A stretch of 57,640 nucleotides of DNA from Streptomyces griseicoloratus. Its GTDB lineage: Bacteria > Actinomycetota > Actinomycetes > Streptomycetales > Streptomycetaceae. The position numbers and the translations under genes were made by a program. The first letter of the stretch is position 1. Every line of letters begins with the position of its first letter. Shown one piece after another: positions 43,252 to 51,949 of this stretch. The notes under the pieces were generated by a model. That model was not told the origin of the DNA. It worked only from the letters and a program-made list of their open reading frames with translations, and searched no databases. The stretch lies in the NCBI RefSeq assembly GCF_014534645.1, contig NZ_JACVQF010000205.1:1-57640 (forward strand), given 5' to 3'.

Positions 43252-45153
43252 ATGATCGAGAACCGCTTCGACTGGCAGCAGTTCCTCGGCCGTTGGCAGC
43301 AGGAATGGATCCCGGACGAGGACGACGCGGAGGAACTGGCGGAGGGCGGCGTCACCCCCGACGACCTGGCGCTGGCCGCCCCGCCCGCGGCCGAGGCGGA
43401 GATAGCCGCCGCCGAGGAACGCCTGGGCACCCGGCTCCCCCCGTCCTACCGGCAGTTCCTCAAGGCCAGCAACGGCTGGCGGCTCGACCAGGGCTCCATC
43501 TACCGGCTGGGCGCGGCCCACGAGATCGGCTGGTTCGGGGATCCGTTCGGCATGACCGCGATCTACCAGGAGGGGCTGACCGAACGCTCGACCGAGCAGG
43601 AGGTGCTGCTGGCCGGGATGTGGCGGCGGGCCCTGCAGCTGGAGACCGACTCGGACATGTCCTACGCCCTGCTGGACCCGGGCGACACCGACGAGGACGG
43701 CGAGTGGGCCCTGTACGTCTACAAGGGGTGGAGCGGCGAACTGCCGGACCGGTATCCGTCGTTCCGCGCCTACATGCAGCGGATGTACCAGGACTTCCAC
43801 TCCGCCCGGGCGAACAGCCCCGGCTTCGTGAACGACACCACCCGCGCCCTGGACGCCGGGGTCGAACGCGCACGGCAGGAGGCCCTGAGCGGGAGGTGGC
43901 GGACCGCCCGGGAACTGCTCACCGAGGCGGAGCGCTACGGACGGCCCCGCGCCCGCGGCATGCTGCGGCAGCTGGAGGCGCTGGCGCACGGCAGCGGCCA
44001 TCACGGCTACCACGGCTTCGGTGAGCTCGTCGCCGATCCGCGCTGCACGGGCGAGCTGGTGCCCGTGATGGCCGCCGCGCACCTGCGGGAAAGGCGCCCC
44101 GGCGCCTTCCCCGACCGGTTCGTGCTGGGCACCGAGACCGACGACGGCGTCACGGCGGCCGCGGAGGCGATCCTCGCCCAGGTGCGCGAAGGCTCCTACC
44201 GCTATGCGCCGGACGGCGCCTTCGGACAGGCGGTGGCCGAGGCACGGGAGTCGGCGAGGTGGGGCGACACGGACGCGGCGTGGCGGCTGATCCGTGCCGC
44301 GCTGCCCTCGTGGTCGCCGCCGGGGCCGGACCTGCTGGCACCGCTCGGCCTGCTGGCGGACCCCGTCCTCGGCCCGGTGGTGACGCGGGAGCGCGGCCTG
44401 GAGCTGCTGGCCACGCCCCGGGCCGGCCGGCCGGGCCCCGCGCCCGACCCGGTACCGGACCTCGATCCGCCGGGACTGAGCTGGCTGGCGGACACCCCGC
44501 GGTGGAACGCCCCGCACGACTCCTACCGGTGCCTGTGGGTGGAGGGCGTCGAGCCGGAGGCCCTGCCCGGCCTGGTCGGGGAGGACGGGGGCGCTGGTCT
44601 GACCGCTCCGCCCGGCCGCCGGGACGGGTGGTTCCACCACGGCCCGCACCAGCGGGACGATCTGGCGCCGTGGGAGGACCGGGCCGTGATGTCGGTGGGC
44701 CGGACGGCCTCCGGGTGGGCGTTCGGCTGCGACGCGGCCCCGCGCACATCGGCGGCCGGCACCTTCTTCGTCTCCCCGGCCGCAGCCGCCTCGCGCGGCG
44801 GACGCGCGGTGGTGCTGTGGGCGCGCAGGACCCGTGACGGCGGCCTCGCGGTGTTCCACCTGTCGGTCGCCGAGCGGGGCGAGGAACGGTACGCGTACAC
44901 GCTGCGCGGCACGGACGTCCAGCGCTCGGGGCCGGTGCCCGAGACCCTCGATCCGGAACGGGTCCTGCACGGCGCCGGCGAGGCGGACCGCGAGCGGTGC
45001 CTGCTGGCCGCCGTGCAGGACGAGTTCGGTCTCGCCCTGCCCCGGCTCGCCCTGGCCGAGGGCATCCTGCCGCAGCTGACCACACGGTCCTGGAACCGCG
45101 CGCCGCGGGAGGGCGAGGCCTACGCGTACGCCACGATCCGCGTCGTGCGGTGA
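43252..45153 (+). CDS. SUKH/SMI1-KNR4-domain protein
   Basis: A 633-residue soluble protein. Residues 40-190 form a SUKH-1 domain: IAAAEERLGTRLPPSYRQFL, ASNGWRL, and YALLDPGDTDEDGEWALYVY. SUKH proteins include immunity proteins of toxin systems and Smi1-type proteins. The rest (200-630) is an actinobacterial extension I cannot assign, with an aromatic-rich segment (GWAFGCDAAPRTS). ATG 43252 is chosen because the SUKH domain starts soon after it; the frame runs further upstream without similarity. No toxin gene is next to it. Confidence 0.78.
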   Translation: MIENRFDWQQFLGRWQQEWIPDEDDAEELAEGGVTPDDLALAAPPAAEAEIAAAEERLGTRLPPSYRQFLKASNGWRLDQGSIYRLGAAHEIGWFGDPFGMTAIYQEGLTERSTEQEVLLAGMWRRALQLETDSDMSYALLDPGDTDEDGEWALYVYKGWSGELPDRYPSFRAYMQRMYQDFHSARANSPGFVNDTTRALDAGVERARQEALSGRWRTARELLTEAERYGRPRARGMLRQLEALAHGSGHHGYHGFGELVADPRCTGELVPVMAAAHLRERRPGAFPDRFVLGTETDDGVTAAAEAILAQVREGSYRYAPDGAFGQAVAEARESARWGDTDAAWRLIRAALPSWSPPGPDLLAPLGLLADPVLGPVVTRERGLELLATPRAGRPGPAPDPVPDLDPPGLSWLADTPRWNAPHDSYRCLWVEGVEPEALPGLVGEDGGAGLTAPPGRRDGWFHHGPHQRDDLAPWEDRAVMSVGRTASGWAFGCDAAPRTSAAGTFFVSPAAAASRGGRAVVLWARRTRDGGLAVFHLSVAERGEERYAYTLRGTDVQRSGPVPETLDPERVLHGAGEADRERCLLAAVQDEFGLALPRLALAEGILPQLTTRSWNRAPREGEAYAYATIRVVR

Positions 45154-45240
45154 CGACGACACACGCCCCCCGGCGCGGCCGGCCGCATGTCCGCGCTGTG
45201 CGTGAACGACCGCCGGCGTCATCCCTGCCTCGTCCGAAAG

Positions 45241-45438
45241 CCGGCGAGAAAGAAGAGGAAGGGGGGGAAGAACCCGGCGCGGGGATTCCGGCGCGGGCAA
45301 GAACCCGGCGGGGGAGAAGATCCCGCCGCGGGGAAGGGAACCCCGGCGGGGGAGGGGCGGCACAGGAGAAGAACTCGGTACGGGGGAGGAACCCGGCAGA
45401 GAGAAGCATCCGGCAGGGGAGAAGCACCCGTGCGGGAG
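45241..45438. repeat. 200-bp polypurine tract with degenerate repeats
   Basis: Almost all of the plus strand consists of G and A with short CC breaks, in units such as ccggcgggggagaag and ggcaggggagaagcacc. It stands just after the StrR-like gene (minus strand) and may end transcription or form unusual DNA. It is the only strongly strand-asymmetric stretch of this size in the window. Confidence 0.6.
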
Positions 45439-46551
45439 CTACGCGCTGAGCGCCCCGTCGCCTTCGCCGAGGGCGTGCATCTCCTCGACCTGCCGCACCA
45501 GATCGTCGGCCAGCCACCGCCACATCCCGGCGTATCCCTGAGCGAGCTGCGCCACGGACTCCTTGCAGTGCGCGGGCACCGTCTCGGTGATCTTCTGCCG
45601 GTCCTGGGTGACCAGTGCGCAGGCGTCGAGCAGGCGCAGGAGGGAGCGCCCCGAGGCGTTGTGGCGCAGCGAAGGGTCACGGGCCAGCATGGTGATGAGC
45701 TTCCGGATGTCCTCCAGGGCCATGCCCGGGGTCTTCTCGTCGGCGCGGGCCCGCTGCCCCGTGGCAGGCAGCCGGGTGACGGTGGCCCCGGCCGACGGCG
45801 CCCGCACCAGGGCCATGTCCGCCGCCGACGTGTGGGGCGCGGTCTGTGCGGTCCGAGCCGTGCGGCCCCGTGCGCCGCTGGGTACCGGGCTCTCGCCGCG
45901 CTGGATCCGGTTGCGCACGTCCGCGACGGTCGCCGGGGCCAGTCCCACCTCCGCCGCGATCTGCCTCAGGGAGAAGCCGGGATTGCTCCGGATCAGCTCA
46001 CCGGCGCGTTCCCGTCTGCGTGCGGAGTCCACGGGCCGGACCCGGCCGTCCCGCCCGACCCGGCAGTCGGACTGCGGCAGCACCAGCTCCTTGCGCAGAC
46101 GCGCGATCTTCTTCGGCGACAGACCGGTGACCGCCGCGACGGCCCGGTCGGACCACCGGGGATGCGCGGCGAAGATACGCATCGCGGCAGCCGCGCGGTC
46201 GGTCCTGGACAGCGGCCGCCCGTGCGTGATGTTGGCCGCCACCGCCAGGAGCCGGGCGTCCTCCTGGTCCCCCTCGAAGAAGCGCGCCGCGATGTGCTCG
46301 GCCCCCAGGAGCTCGGCCACGCGCAACCGGTGGACGCCGTCGATGACGGTCATGCTCGCGCGGTGCACGAGGATCGGCGGGAGCTCCTCGGCGGTCTCGG
46401 CCAGGAGCCGGACGTGATCGGCGTCCTCACCGTGCACCCGGGGAGAGAAACCCGTCCGGAGCAGCCCCACCGGAACCTGCTCAACGGGCAGCTCTCTGAG
46501 GCCGGCTTGCAGTTTTGTCACATACTCTGATTCTGCTGGGTCCATGGCCAT
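45439..46551 (-). CDS. StrR-like pathway-specific activator
   Basis: About 370 residues. A ParB/sulfiredoxin-like domain (LPVEQVPVGLLRTG, then ETAEELPPILVHRASMTVID and GVHRLRVAELLGAEHIAARF), an HTH (WSDRAVAAVTGLSPKKIARL) and a second HTH (FSLRQIAAEVGLAPATVADV) are in the order of StrR, Bbr and Tei15, activators of streptomycin and glycopeptide clusters. The start is uncertain: ATG 46551 or 46545 have the ribosome site, but the frame is open to ATG 46602, which overlaps the stop of the small peptide gene. It probably switches on the NRPS cluster. Confidence 0.86.
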   Translation of the reverse strand: MAMDPAESEYVTKLQAGLRELPVEQVPVGLLRTGFSPRVHGEDADHVRLLAETAEELPPILVHRASMTVIDGVHRLRVAELLGAEHIAARFFEGDQEDARLLAVAANITHGRPLSRTDRAAAAMRIFAAHPRWSDRAVAAVTGLSPKKIARLRKELVLPQSDCRVGRDGRVRPVDSARRRERAGELIRSNPGFSLRQIAAEVGLAPATVADVRNRIQRGESPVPSGARGRTARTAQTAPHTSAADMALVRAPSAGATVTRLPATGQRARADEKTPGMALEDIRKLITMLARDPSLRHNASGRSLLRLLDACALVTQDRQKITETVPAHCKESVAQLAQGYAGMWRWLADDLVRQVEEMHALGEGDGALSA

Positions 46552-46592
46552 TCCCGTCGTACGAAGCCGATCCGATTCACGAGTGGTCGATT

Positions 46593-46772
46593 TCACTGCC
46601 ATCCGTGGTCGTCCGGGTTGGCCGGAACCGTGTCCGAGTAAACGGCCTGCGTATGAACTTCCAGGGCTCGGGAATCAGCATTCCCGCCCTGGGCGGAAAT
46701 TCCCGCCGTCATCGCAATGACACCGGCCAGGACCATGTTTCCAAAGACGCTGCGCAGAATCACACGGGACAT
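46593..46772 (-). CDS. Small secreted peptide coupled to the StrR-like gene
   Basis: A 59-residue precursor: an N-terminal signal peptide (MSRVILRSVFGNMVLAGVIA, then MTAGISAQGGNADS) and a mature part of about 30 residues ending DDHGWQ. It has no Cys. ATG 46772 follows ggtgaaggggaaccca. The TGA stop lies in ATGGCAGTGA, where ATG (46602) or GTG (46596) could start the StrR-like frame, so translation can be coupled. Its role is unknown; signalling or a metallophore-related role are guesses. Confidence 0.72.
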   Translation of the reverse strand: MSRVILRSVFGNMVLAGVIAMTAGISAQGGNADSRALEVHTQAVYSDTVPANPDDHGWQ

Positions 46773-46874
46773 TGGGTTCCCCTTCACCGTGGCTGGGTCT
46801 CGCCGACAGGAAAGAGATTGGCGCCGGCCCTAGGAGAAGGAAAGTGGGAAGGCGGGAGGTAAACCGGCCATGAC

Positions 46875-47219
46875 CTACTCCGTCCATCCCAGCCCGGGGA
46901 GCGGACCGGTCTCCAGGTCGGGCCTGAACAACGGGACCTCGGCACGCGTCGGCTCCCAGGCCTGCAGCTCCACCACCGCGGAGCTGGCATGGCCCCACAG
47001 GGACAGCGCCGCGGACTCGGCCTCCTCCAGCGAGCCGGCCTGCACGTAGAAGCCGACGACCGGGTGGGGGAGCGCACTCGGGTGCACGCTCACATGCTCG
47101 AAGCCGTCCCGGTCGGTGCAGGACCGGGCGATGGACTCCGCGGCCGAGGGAGGCATTTCCGCGGCCGGCCAACGCGGCTGCAGAGATATGTGCACGAGGA
47201 ACATAGATGTCATTGCCAT
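46875..47219 (-). CDS. Unknown protein at the left part of the cluster
   Basis: About 114 residues: MAMTSMFLVHISLQPRWPAA, a His/Pro-rich middle (VSVHPSALPHPVVGFYVQAG) and a helical end. No signal peptide or domain is recognised. The start could be ATG 47219 or 47213. It shares the divergent promoter region with the TrmB/LuxR gene. Confidence 0.6.
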   Translation of the reverse strand: MAMTSMFLVHISLQPRWPAAEMPPSAAESIARSCTDRDGFEHVSVHPSALPHPVVGFYVQAGSLEEAESAALSLWGHASSAVVELQAWEPTRAEVPLFRPDLETGPLPGLGWTE

Positions 47220-47354
47220 CCGAATACCTGGTTCCGGACGATGTGATTCCGCAGTCACCGGGGGCCGGTCCCGGCCGCCGCCTGCGACCCCTGACAGTAC
47301 ACAGCTGGGCCATCTGGGGAAAATCAATCAACTCTGTTCAACTCGGGCAGCTTC

Positions 47355-47384
47355 TTGCCTCGCCGTATCTTGGGCAAATAGGAT
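47355..47384 (+). promoter_or_regulatory. Sigma-HrdB-like promoter of the TrmB/LuxR gene
   Basis: TTGCCT, an 18-base spacer and TAGGAT. TAGGAT is the typical Streptomyces -10. The leader is then about 40 bases to ATG 47433. Confidence 0.6.
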
Positions 47385-47432
47385 CGCTCAACCGGTCGGG
47401 TATAGCTTGAAATGCGTCGGGGCGGGGGCGGC

Positions 47433-48461
47433 ATGGCTGACACGGGGGCGACCAGTTCAGGTGCTCTGGGCATGCTCGGCCTGGAGCCTCTCGTCGAGTC
47501 CGTCTACATCGCTCTGCTTGAAGGAGCAAATAGCGTGGCCGGCATATGCGGCCGCCTGGACCTGCCGGAACACGTCGTGCGGGGCGCCCTGGACCGCCTC
47601 AGCGAGCTGTCCCTGGTGCGCCCCTCCGCCGATTCCCCCCATCGCCTGTACGCGGTCAGCCCGCACGTGGGCATGGAGATCCTGATCGCCCAGCAGCGCA
47701 CCGAGGTCGCCGCGCAGCAGCAGAGGCTGGAGGCGGCGCAGGCCGCGGCGGCCAGGTTCATCCTCGACTACGACGGACGCCAGGCCCCCGGCGGCTCCGA
47801 AGCCGAGGTCAAGTACCTGTCGGGGCTGGACGCCATCCGTGACCACCTGACCGTTCTCAACGACCAGGTGGCCGAAGAACTCCTCACGTTCGCGCCCGGC
47901 GGCCCGCAGAAGCCGGAGAACATGCGGGCGTCCCGGCCGCTCAACCAGCAACTGCTCGGCCGCGGTGTGCAGATGCGTACGATCTACCTGGACAGCATCC
48001 GGCACGACCGGCCGACGATGGATCACGCGCGCTGGCTGACCGAGCAGGGATGCGAGGTGCGCACCGTCCCGTCGCTGCCCAACCGGATGATCATCTACGA
48101 CCGCAAATTCGTGATGATCGCCTCCAACGCCGACGACACCGCGGCCGGAGCCGTCCAGGTGAGCTCCCCGGGGATGGTCACAGCGCTGCACAGCCTGTTC
48201 GAGAGCGTGTGGCGGTCCGCCGAACCGCTCGACGCACCGCAGCACCCGGCTCCCGGCCAACTGACCGCTCAGCAGGCCGAGGCGCTCAGGCTGCTGGCGC
48301 TCGGCCACACCGACGAGGCCATCGCCAAGCGCCTCGGGGTGTCACCGCGTACCGCCCGCCGCATCGCCTCCAGCCTCATGACCCACCTGGGCGCGCGGAG
48401 CCGCTTCCAGGCCGGGGTGATCGCCATACGGCAGGGATTCCTCCCCTCCGACGCCGACTGA
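47433..48461 (+). CDS. TrmB/LuxR hybrid regulator
   Basis: A 342-residue protein. Residues 1-70 look like a TrmB-type HTH (VESVYIALLEGANSVAGICG, then LPEHVVRGALDRLSELSLVR); a sensor region with PLD-like features follows (PLNQQLLGRGVQMRTIYLDS); a LuxR HTH ends it (LTAQQAEALRLLALGHTDEA, IAKRLGVSPRTARRIASSLM). This layout is common in cluster regulators of actinomycetes. ATG 47433 follows ggggcgggggcggc. It stands 260 bases before the NRPS and is likely to regulate it. Confidence 0.85.
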   Translation: MADTGATSSGALGMLGLEPLVESVYIALLEGANSVAGICGRLDLPEHVVRGALDRLSELSLVRPSADSPHRLYAVSPHVGMEILIAQQRTEVAAQQQRLEAAQAAAARFILDYDGRQAPGGSEAEVKYLSGLDAIRDHLTVLNDQVAEELLTFAPGGPQKPENMRASRPLNQQLLGRGVQMRTIYLDSIRHDRPTMDHARWLTEQGCEVRTVPSLPNRMIIYDRKFVMIASNADDTAAGAVQVSSPGMVTALHSLFESVWRSAEPLDAPQHPAPGQLTAQQAEALRLLALGHTDEAIAKRLGVSPRTARRIASSLMTHLGARSRFQAGVIAIRQGFLPSDAD

Positions 48462-48511
48462 GCAACCGGTACCGCGTCCCCGCCCGGTGTCCAAGTGATG
48501 CCGGGATTCGC

Positions 48512-48542
48512 TTGAACGCCTCGACGCGTTCGACGCGTCGAA
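48512..48542. promoter_or_regulatory. Overlapping inverted repeats upstream of the NRPS gene
   Basis: TTGAACG at 48512 faces CGTTCGA at 48527, and TTCGACGCGTCGAA (48529-48542) is a perfect 14-bp palindrome. The half-site GTTCGAC equals the half-site of the StrR operator known from streptomycin clusters, though the spacing differs. Confidence 0.55.
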
Positions 48543-48723
48543 GGGCCGTCCACATCCTCCGCGTTGACGCTCCCGAGCCGTTTCTGGTCTGGTGGTGCAC
48601 CACAGCAGCAGATCTCCGACCAGCGGCAATTCAGATGCCGCGGAGAACTTTTCCAGAGCTGGGATTCCCGCTTTTCCCGCGCTTGCAGAGAACCGCCCCG
48701 GACATGATGCGGAGTCGAACCAG

Positions 48724-51700
48724 ATGCGTGATGCGTTTTCCCTCCACGGGCGGTTCCGCCGGCAGGCCGGGCGTACTCCACACGCGGTGGCGGTGCGTTC
48801 CGCGGGGCGTGAGCTGACGTATCGGGCGCTGGACCGGCGGTCCGATGCGCTGGCGCGGGTCCTGACCGGTCTGGGAGTGGGCCCCGAGACGCCGGTCGCG
48901 GTGCTGACCGACCGCAGCGTGGACGTCACGGTGGCGTTCCTGGGCGTGCTCAAGGCCGGCGGCTGCTACGTGCCCCTGCACACCGGGTTCCCGGCCGAGC
49001 GCATGGAACGGATCATCCGCCTCACCGGCGCACGGGTCCTGCTGACCGATGCGGTCATGGCCGCCCGGGGGCTTCCCGGGGGCGACGTCACCGTCGTGCG
49101 GGTGGACGGGCCGGCCACCGCCGAGACCGGCACCGGGCCCGGGCCGGCCGAGGCGGTGTGCACGCCGGACCAGCTGGCGTACGTGATGTTCACCTCCGGC
49201 TCCACCGGGACCCCCAAGGGCGTCGCCGTCAGCCACCGCAACGTGCTGGACCTGGTGGACGACACGCTGTTCGACACCGGGCACCACGACCGGGTCCTGA
49301 TGATCGCCCCGTACGCGTTCGACGCCTCGCTGCACGGCCTGTGGATGCCCCTGCTGCGCGGCACCACCTCGGTCCTGTCCGCGGCCGGCGACGTGTCCGC
49401 GCCCCGGCTGCGCGAGATGTTCGACACGGAGAAGATCACCAGTGTGGAGATGACCGCCGGCCTGCTGCGGACCATCGCCGAGGCCGCACCGGAAACCTTC
49501 CGCGGCCTGCGCGAGGTGTCCACCGGCGGCGACATCGTCTCCCCGGTCGCGGTGCGCCGGATCCTGCGGTCCTGTCCCGGCACGGTGGTACGCGCCACCT
49601 ACGGCCCCACCGAGACCACCCTGTACGCCACCCAGCACGCCTACACCGACGCGGCCCAGGTCGCCGACCGGGTCCCCATCGGCCGCCCGCTGGACGGCAT
49701 GCGCACCTACGTCCTGGACGAGCAGCTGACCCCGGTCCCGGCCGGCACCCCCGGCGAGCTGTACATCGCGGGGGCGGGACTGGCCCGCGGCTACCTCCGC
49801 CACGCCGCCCGTACCGCCGAGCGCTTCGTCCCCGACCCGCACGGGCCGGCCGGCAGCCGCATGTACCGCTCGGGCGACATCGTGTGCCGCAACCGCGACG
49901 GCATGCTCGACTTCCTCGGCCGCGCCGACGACCAGGTCAAGATCCGCGGTTTCCGCGTCGAGCCGGGCGAGATCGAAACCGTCCTGTCCGGGTTCCCCGG
50001 GCTCACCCAGGCCGTGGTCACGGCCCGCGAGGCCGAGGGCGGCAAACGCCTGGTGGCCTACTACGTCGGCGACGGCGACCTCGACGCCGGCGCCCTGCGC
50101 GACCACACCGCCGCCGCCCTGCCCGACTACATGGTCCCCGCCGCCTTCGTGGCCCTGGACGCCTTCCCCCTCACCCCCAACGGCAAGGTCGACCACCGGG
50201 CCCTGCCCGCACCGAAGTTCACCGCGACCGCCGCCTACCGCGCCCCGCGCACCGCGGACGAGGAAACGCTCTGCGCGCTCTTCGCCAAGGTCCTCGGCAC
50301 CGAGCGGGTCGGCGTCGACGACAGCTTCTTCGACCTCGGCGGCCACTCCCTGCACGCCACCCGGCTGATCGGCGAGCTGCGGACCGCCTTCGGCACGGAC
50401 GTGTCGATCCGGCAGCTCTTCGACGCCCCGACGGCTGCCGCACTCCTTCGCCTCCTGCACGCTCGGGCCCCGCGGGAACGACGCCCGGTACCCGCCCGCA
50501 GCCGCCGCCCCGCCCGCATCCCGCTGTCCACCGCCCAGCACCGGATGTGGTTCCTGCAGCAGTGGGGCGGCCCGTCCCCGCTCTACAACCTGCCCGTCGT
50601 CCTGCGGCTGCGCGGCGACCTGGACCGCGACGCGCTCGAGCAGGCCGTCCGGGACGTGACCGCCCGGCACGAGAGCCTGCGCACCGTCGTGGGGCAGGAG
50701 GACGGAGTGCCCCACCAGGTGGTGCTCGATGCGGCCGGCCTCCACCCCGACCTGCCCGTCACGGCCGTCGACGAGGCGGACCTCGACACCGCGGTACGAC
50801 AGGCCGGCCGCCGGCCGTTCGATCTGACGGCCGACCCGCCCCTGCGCGCCGAACTGTTCGCCCTGGACGAGCACGAGCACGTCCTCGTGCTGACGCTGCA
50901 CCACATCGCCTCCGACGGATGGTCCAAGGCACCGCTCAGCCGCGACCTGGCCACCGCCTACGCGGCCCGGCGCTCCGGAAAAGCCCCCGCCTGGGCCGAG
51001 CTGCCCCTGCAGTACGCGGACTACACGCTGTGGCAGCACACACTCCTCGGCGACCCGGGCCGCCCCGGCAGTCTCGCCGCTCGACAGCTCGCCTACTGGA
51101 AGGACGCCCTGGCCGGCGTGCCGGACGAGCTGGCCCTGCCCTTCGACCGGCCCCGTCCCGCGGACAGCGGCCACGACGGCGCCGCCCTCCCGCTCCACCT
51201 CGACGCCGGACTGCAGACCGCGATCGGCGCGCTGGCACGCCGACACGACGCCACACCGTTCATGGTGCTCCAGGCCGCACTCGCGATGCTGCTGCACAGG
51301 CTCGGCGCCGGAGAGGACATCCCCCTGGGCAGCGTCGTGGCCGGACGCGGTGACGCGGCACTCGACGACCTGGTCGGCTTCTTCGTCAACACCGTCGTCC
51401 TGCGCACCGACCTGTCCGGAAACCCCTCCTTCACCGAACTGCTCGCCCGGGTACGGGAGACCGCCCTGGCCGTCTACTCCCACCAGGACGTGCCCTTCGA
51501 ACAGGTCGTGAGCGCCGTCAACCCGGCCCGCTCGCTCTCCCGGCACCCGCTGTTCCAGGTCATGCTCGTCCTGCAGAACGTCACCGGCTACGCGTTCGAG
51601 ATGCCCGGCCTCGACGTCACCGTCGTCGAGGAGGCCACCTCCACCGCCAAGTTCGACCTGCTCATCAGCGTCACCGAGCACTACGACGACGACCGGCGCC

Positions 51701-51861
51701 CCGCCGGCATCACCGGCTACATCGAGTACGACACCGCCCTGTTCGACGCATCGACGGTCGAGCGGATCGGCGAGCGCTTCACCGCGCTCCTCGCGACCGT
51801 CGTGGCCGACCCCGGACACCGGGCCGCCGCCCCCGACGAAAACAACGCCGTACCGGCCTGA
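48724..51861 (+). CDS. Non-ribosomal peptide synthetase, A-PCP-C
   Basis: A 1045-residue starter-type NRPS. An adenylation domain opens at residue 1 (SLHGRFRRQAGRTPHAVAV); core motifs FTSGSTGTPKG, YGPTETTLYAT, YRSGDIVCRNRDG and NGKVDHRAL follow. The carrier protein has DDSFFDLGGHS with the pantetheine Ser542. The condensation domain has the active site HHIASDGWS at 726-734. There is no N-terminal C domain and no thioesterase. Hand alignment of the A-domain pocket gives D-A-H-E-S-G-T-L-Y-K, which shares D, G, T, L and K with the Dpg-type pocket. I chose ATG 48724; the frame is open to 48592. Confidence 0.9.
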   Translation: MRDAFSLHGRFRRQAGRTPHAVAVRSAGRELTYRALDRRSDALARVLTGLGVGPETPVAVLTDRSVDVTVAFLGVLKAGGCYVPLHTGFPAERMERIIRLTGARVLLTDAVMAARGLPGGDVTVVRVDGPATAETGTGPGPAEAVCTPDQLAYVMFTSGSTGTPKGVAVSHRNVLDLVDDTLFDTGHHDRVLMIAPYAFDASLHGLWMPLLRGTTSVLSAAGDVSAPRLREMFDTEKITSVEMTAGLLRTIAEAAPETFRGLREVSTGGDIVSPVAVRRILRSCPGTVVRATYGPTETTLYATQHAYTDAAQVADRVPIGRPLDGMRTYVLDEQLTPVPAGTPGELYIAGAGLARGYLRHAARTAERFVPDPHGPAGSRMYRSGDIVCRNRDGMLDFLGRADDQVKIRGFRVEPGEIETVLSGFPGLTQAVVTAREAEGGKRLVAYYVGDGDLDAGALRDHTAAALPDYMVPAAFVALDAFPLTPNGKVDHRALPAPKFTATAAYRAPRTADEETLCALFAKVLGTERVGVDDSFFDLGGHSLHATRLIGELRTAFGTDVSIRQLFDAPTAAALLRLLHARAPRERRPVPARSRRPARIPLSTAQHRMWFLQQWGGPSPLYNLPVVLRLRGDLDRDALEQAVRDVTARHESLRTVVGQEDGVPHQVVLDAAGLHPDLPVTAVDEADLDTAVRQAGRRPFDLTADPPLRAELFALDEHEHVLVLTLHHIASDGWSKAPLSRDLATAYAARRSGKAPAWAELPLQYADYTLWQHTLLGDPGRPGSLAARQLAYWKDALAGVPDELALPFDRPRPADSGHDGAALPLHLDAGLQTAIGALARRHDATPFMVLQAALAMLLHRLGAGEDIPLGSVVAGRGDAALDDLVGFFVNTVVLRTDLSGNPSFTELLARVRETALAVYSHQDVPFEQVVSAVNPARSLSRHPLFQVMLVLQNVTGYAFEMPGLDVTVVEEATSTAKFDLLISVTEHYDDDRRPAGITGYIEYDTALFDASTVERIGERFTALLATVVADPGHRAAAPDENNAVPA

Positions 51862-51949
51862 CCCGAACCGGAAAGAACGCGTTTCACGACACCGCCGGGA
51901 CGGCGCGGGAAAAGCACTCGGACGACTCATCGGAATTCAGGGGAGTTTC

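Noticed and set aside
43168-45363. A 731-codon open frame opposite the SUKH gene
   Set aside because: No domain, skewed composition; the SUKH domain is clear on the plus strand.
48631-51930. A 1099-codon open frame on the minus strand opposite the NRPS
   Set aside because: It is a GC-rich shadow of the NRPS with Gly/Val/Arg/Gln-rich translation and no domain; the plus strand has all NRPS motifs.
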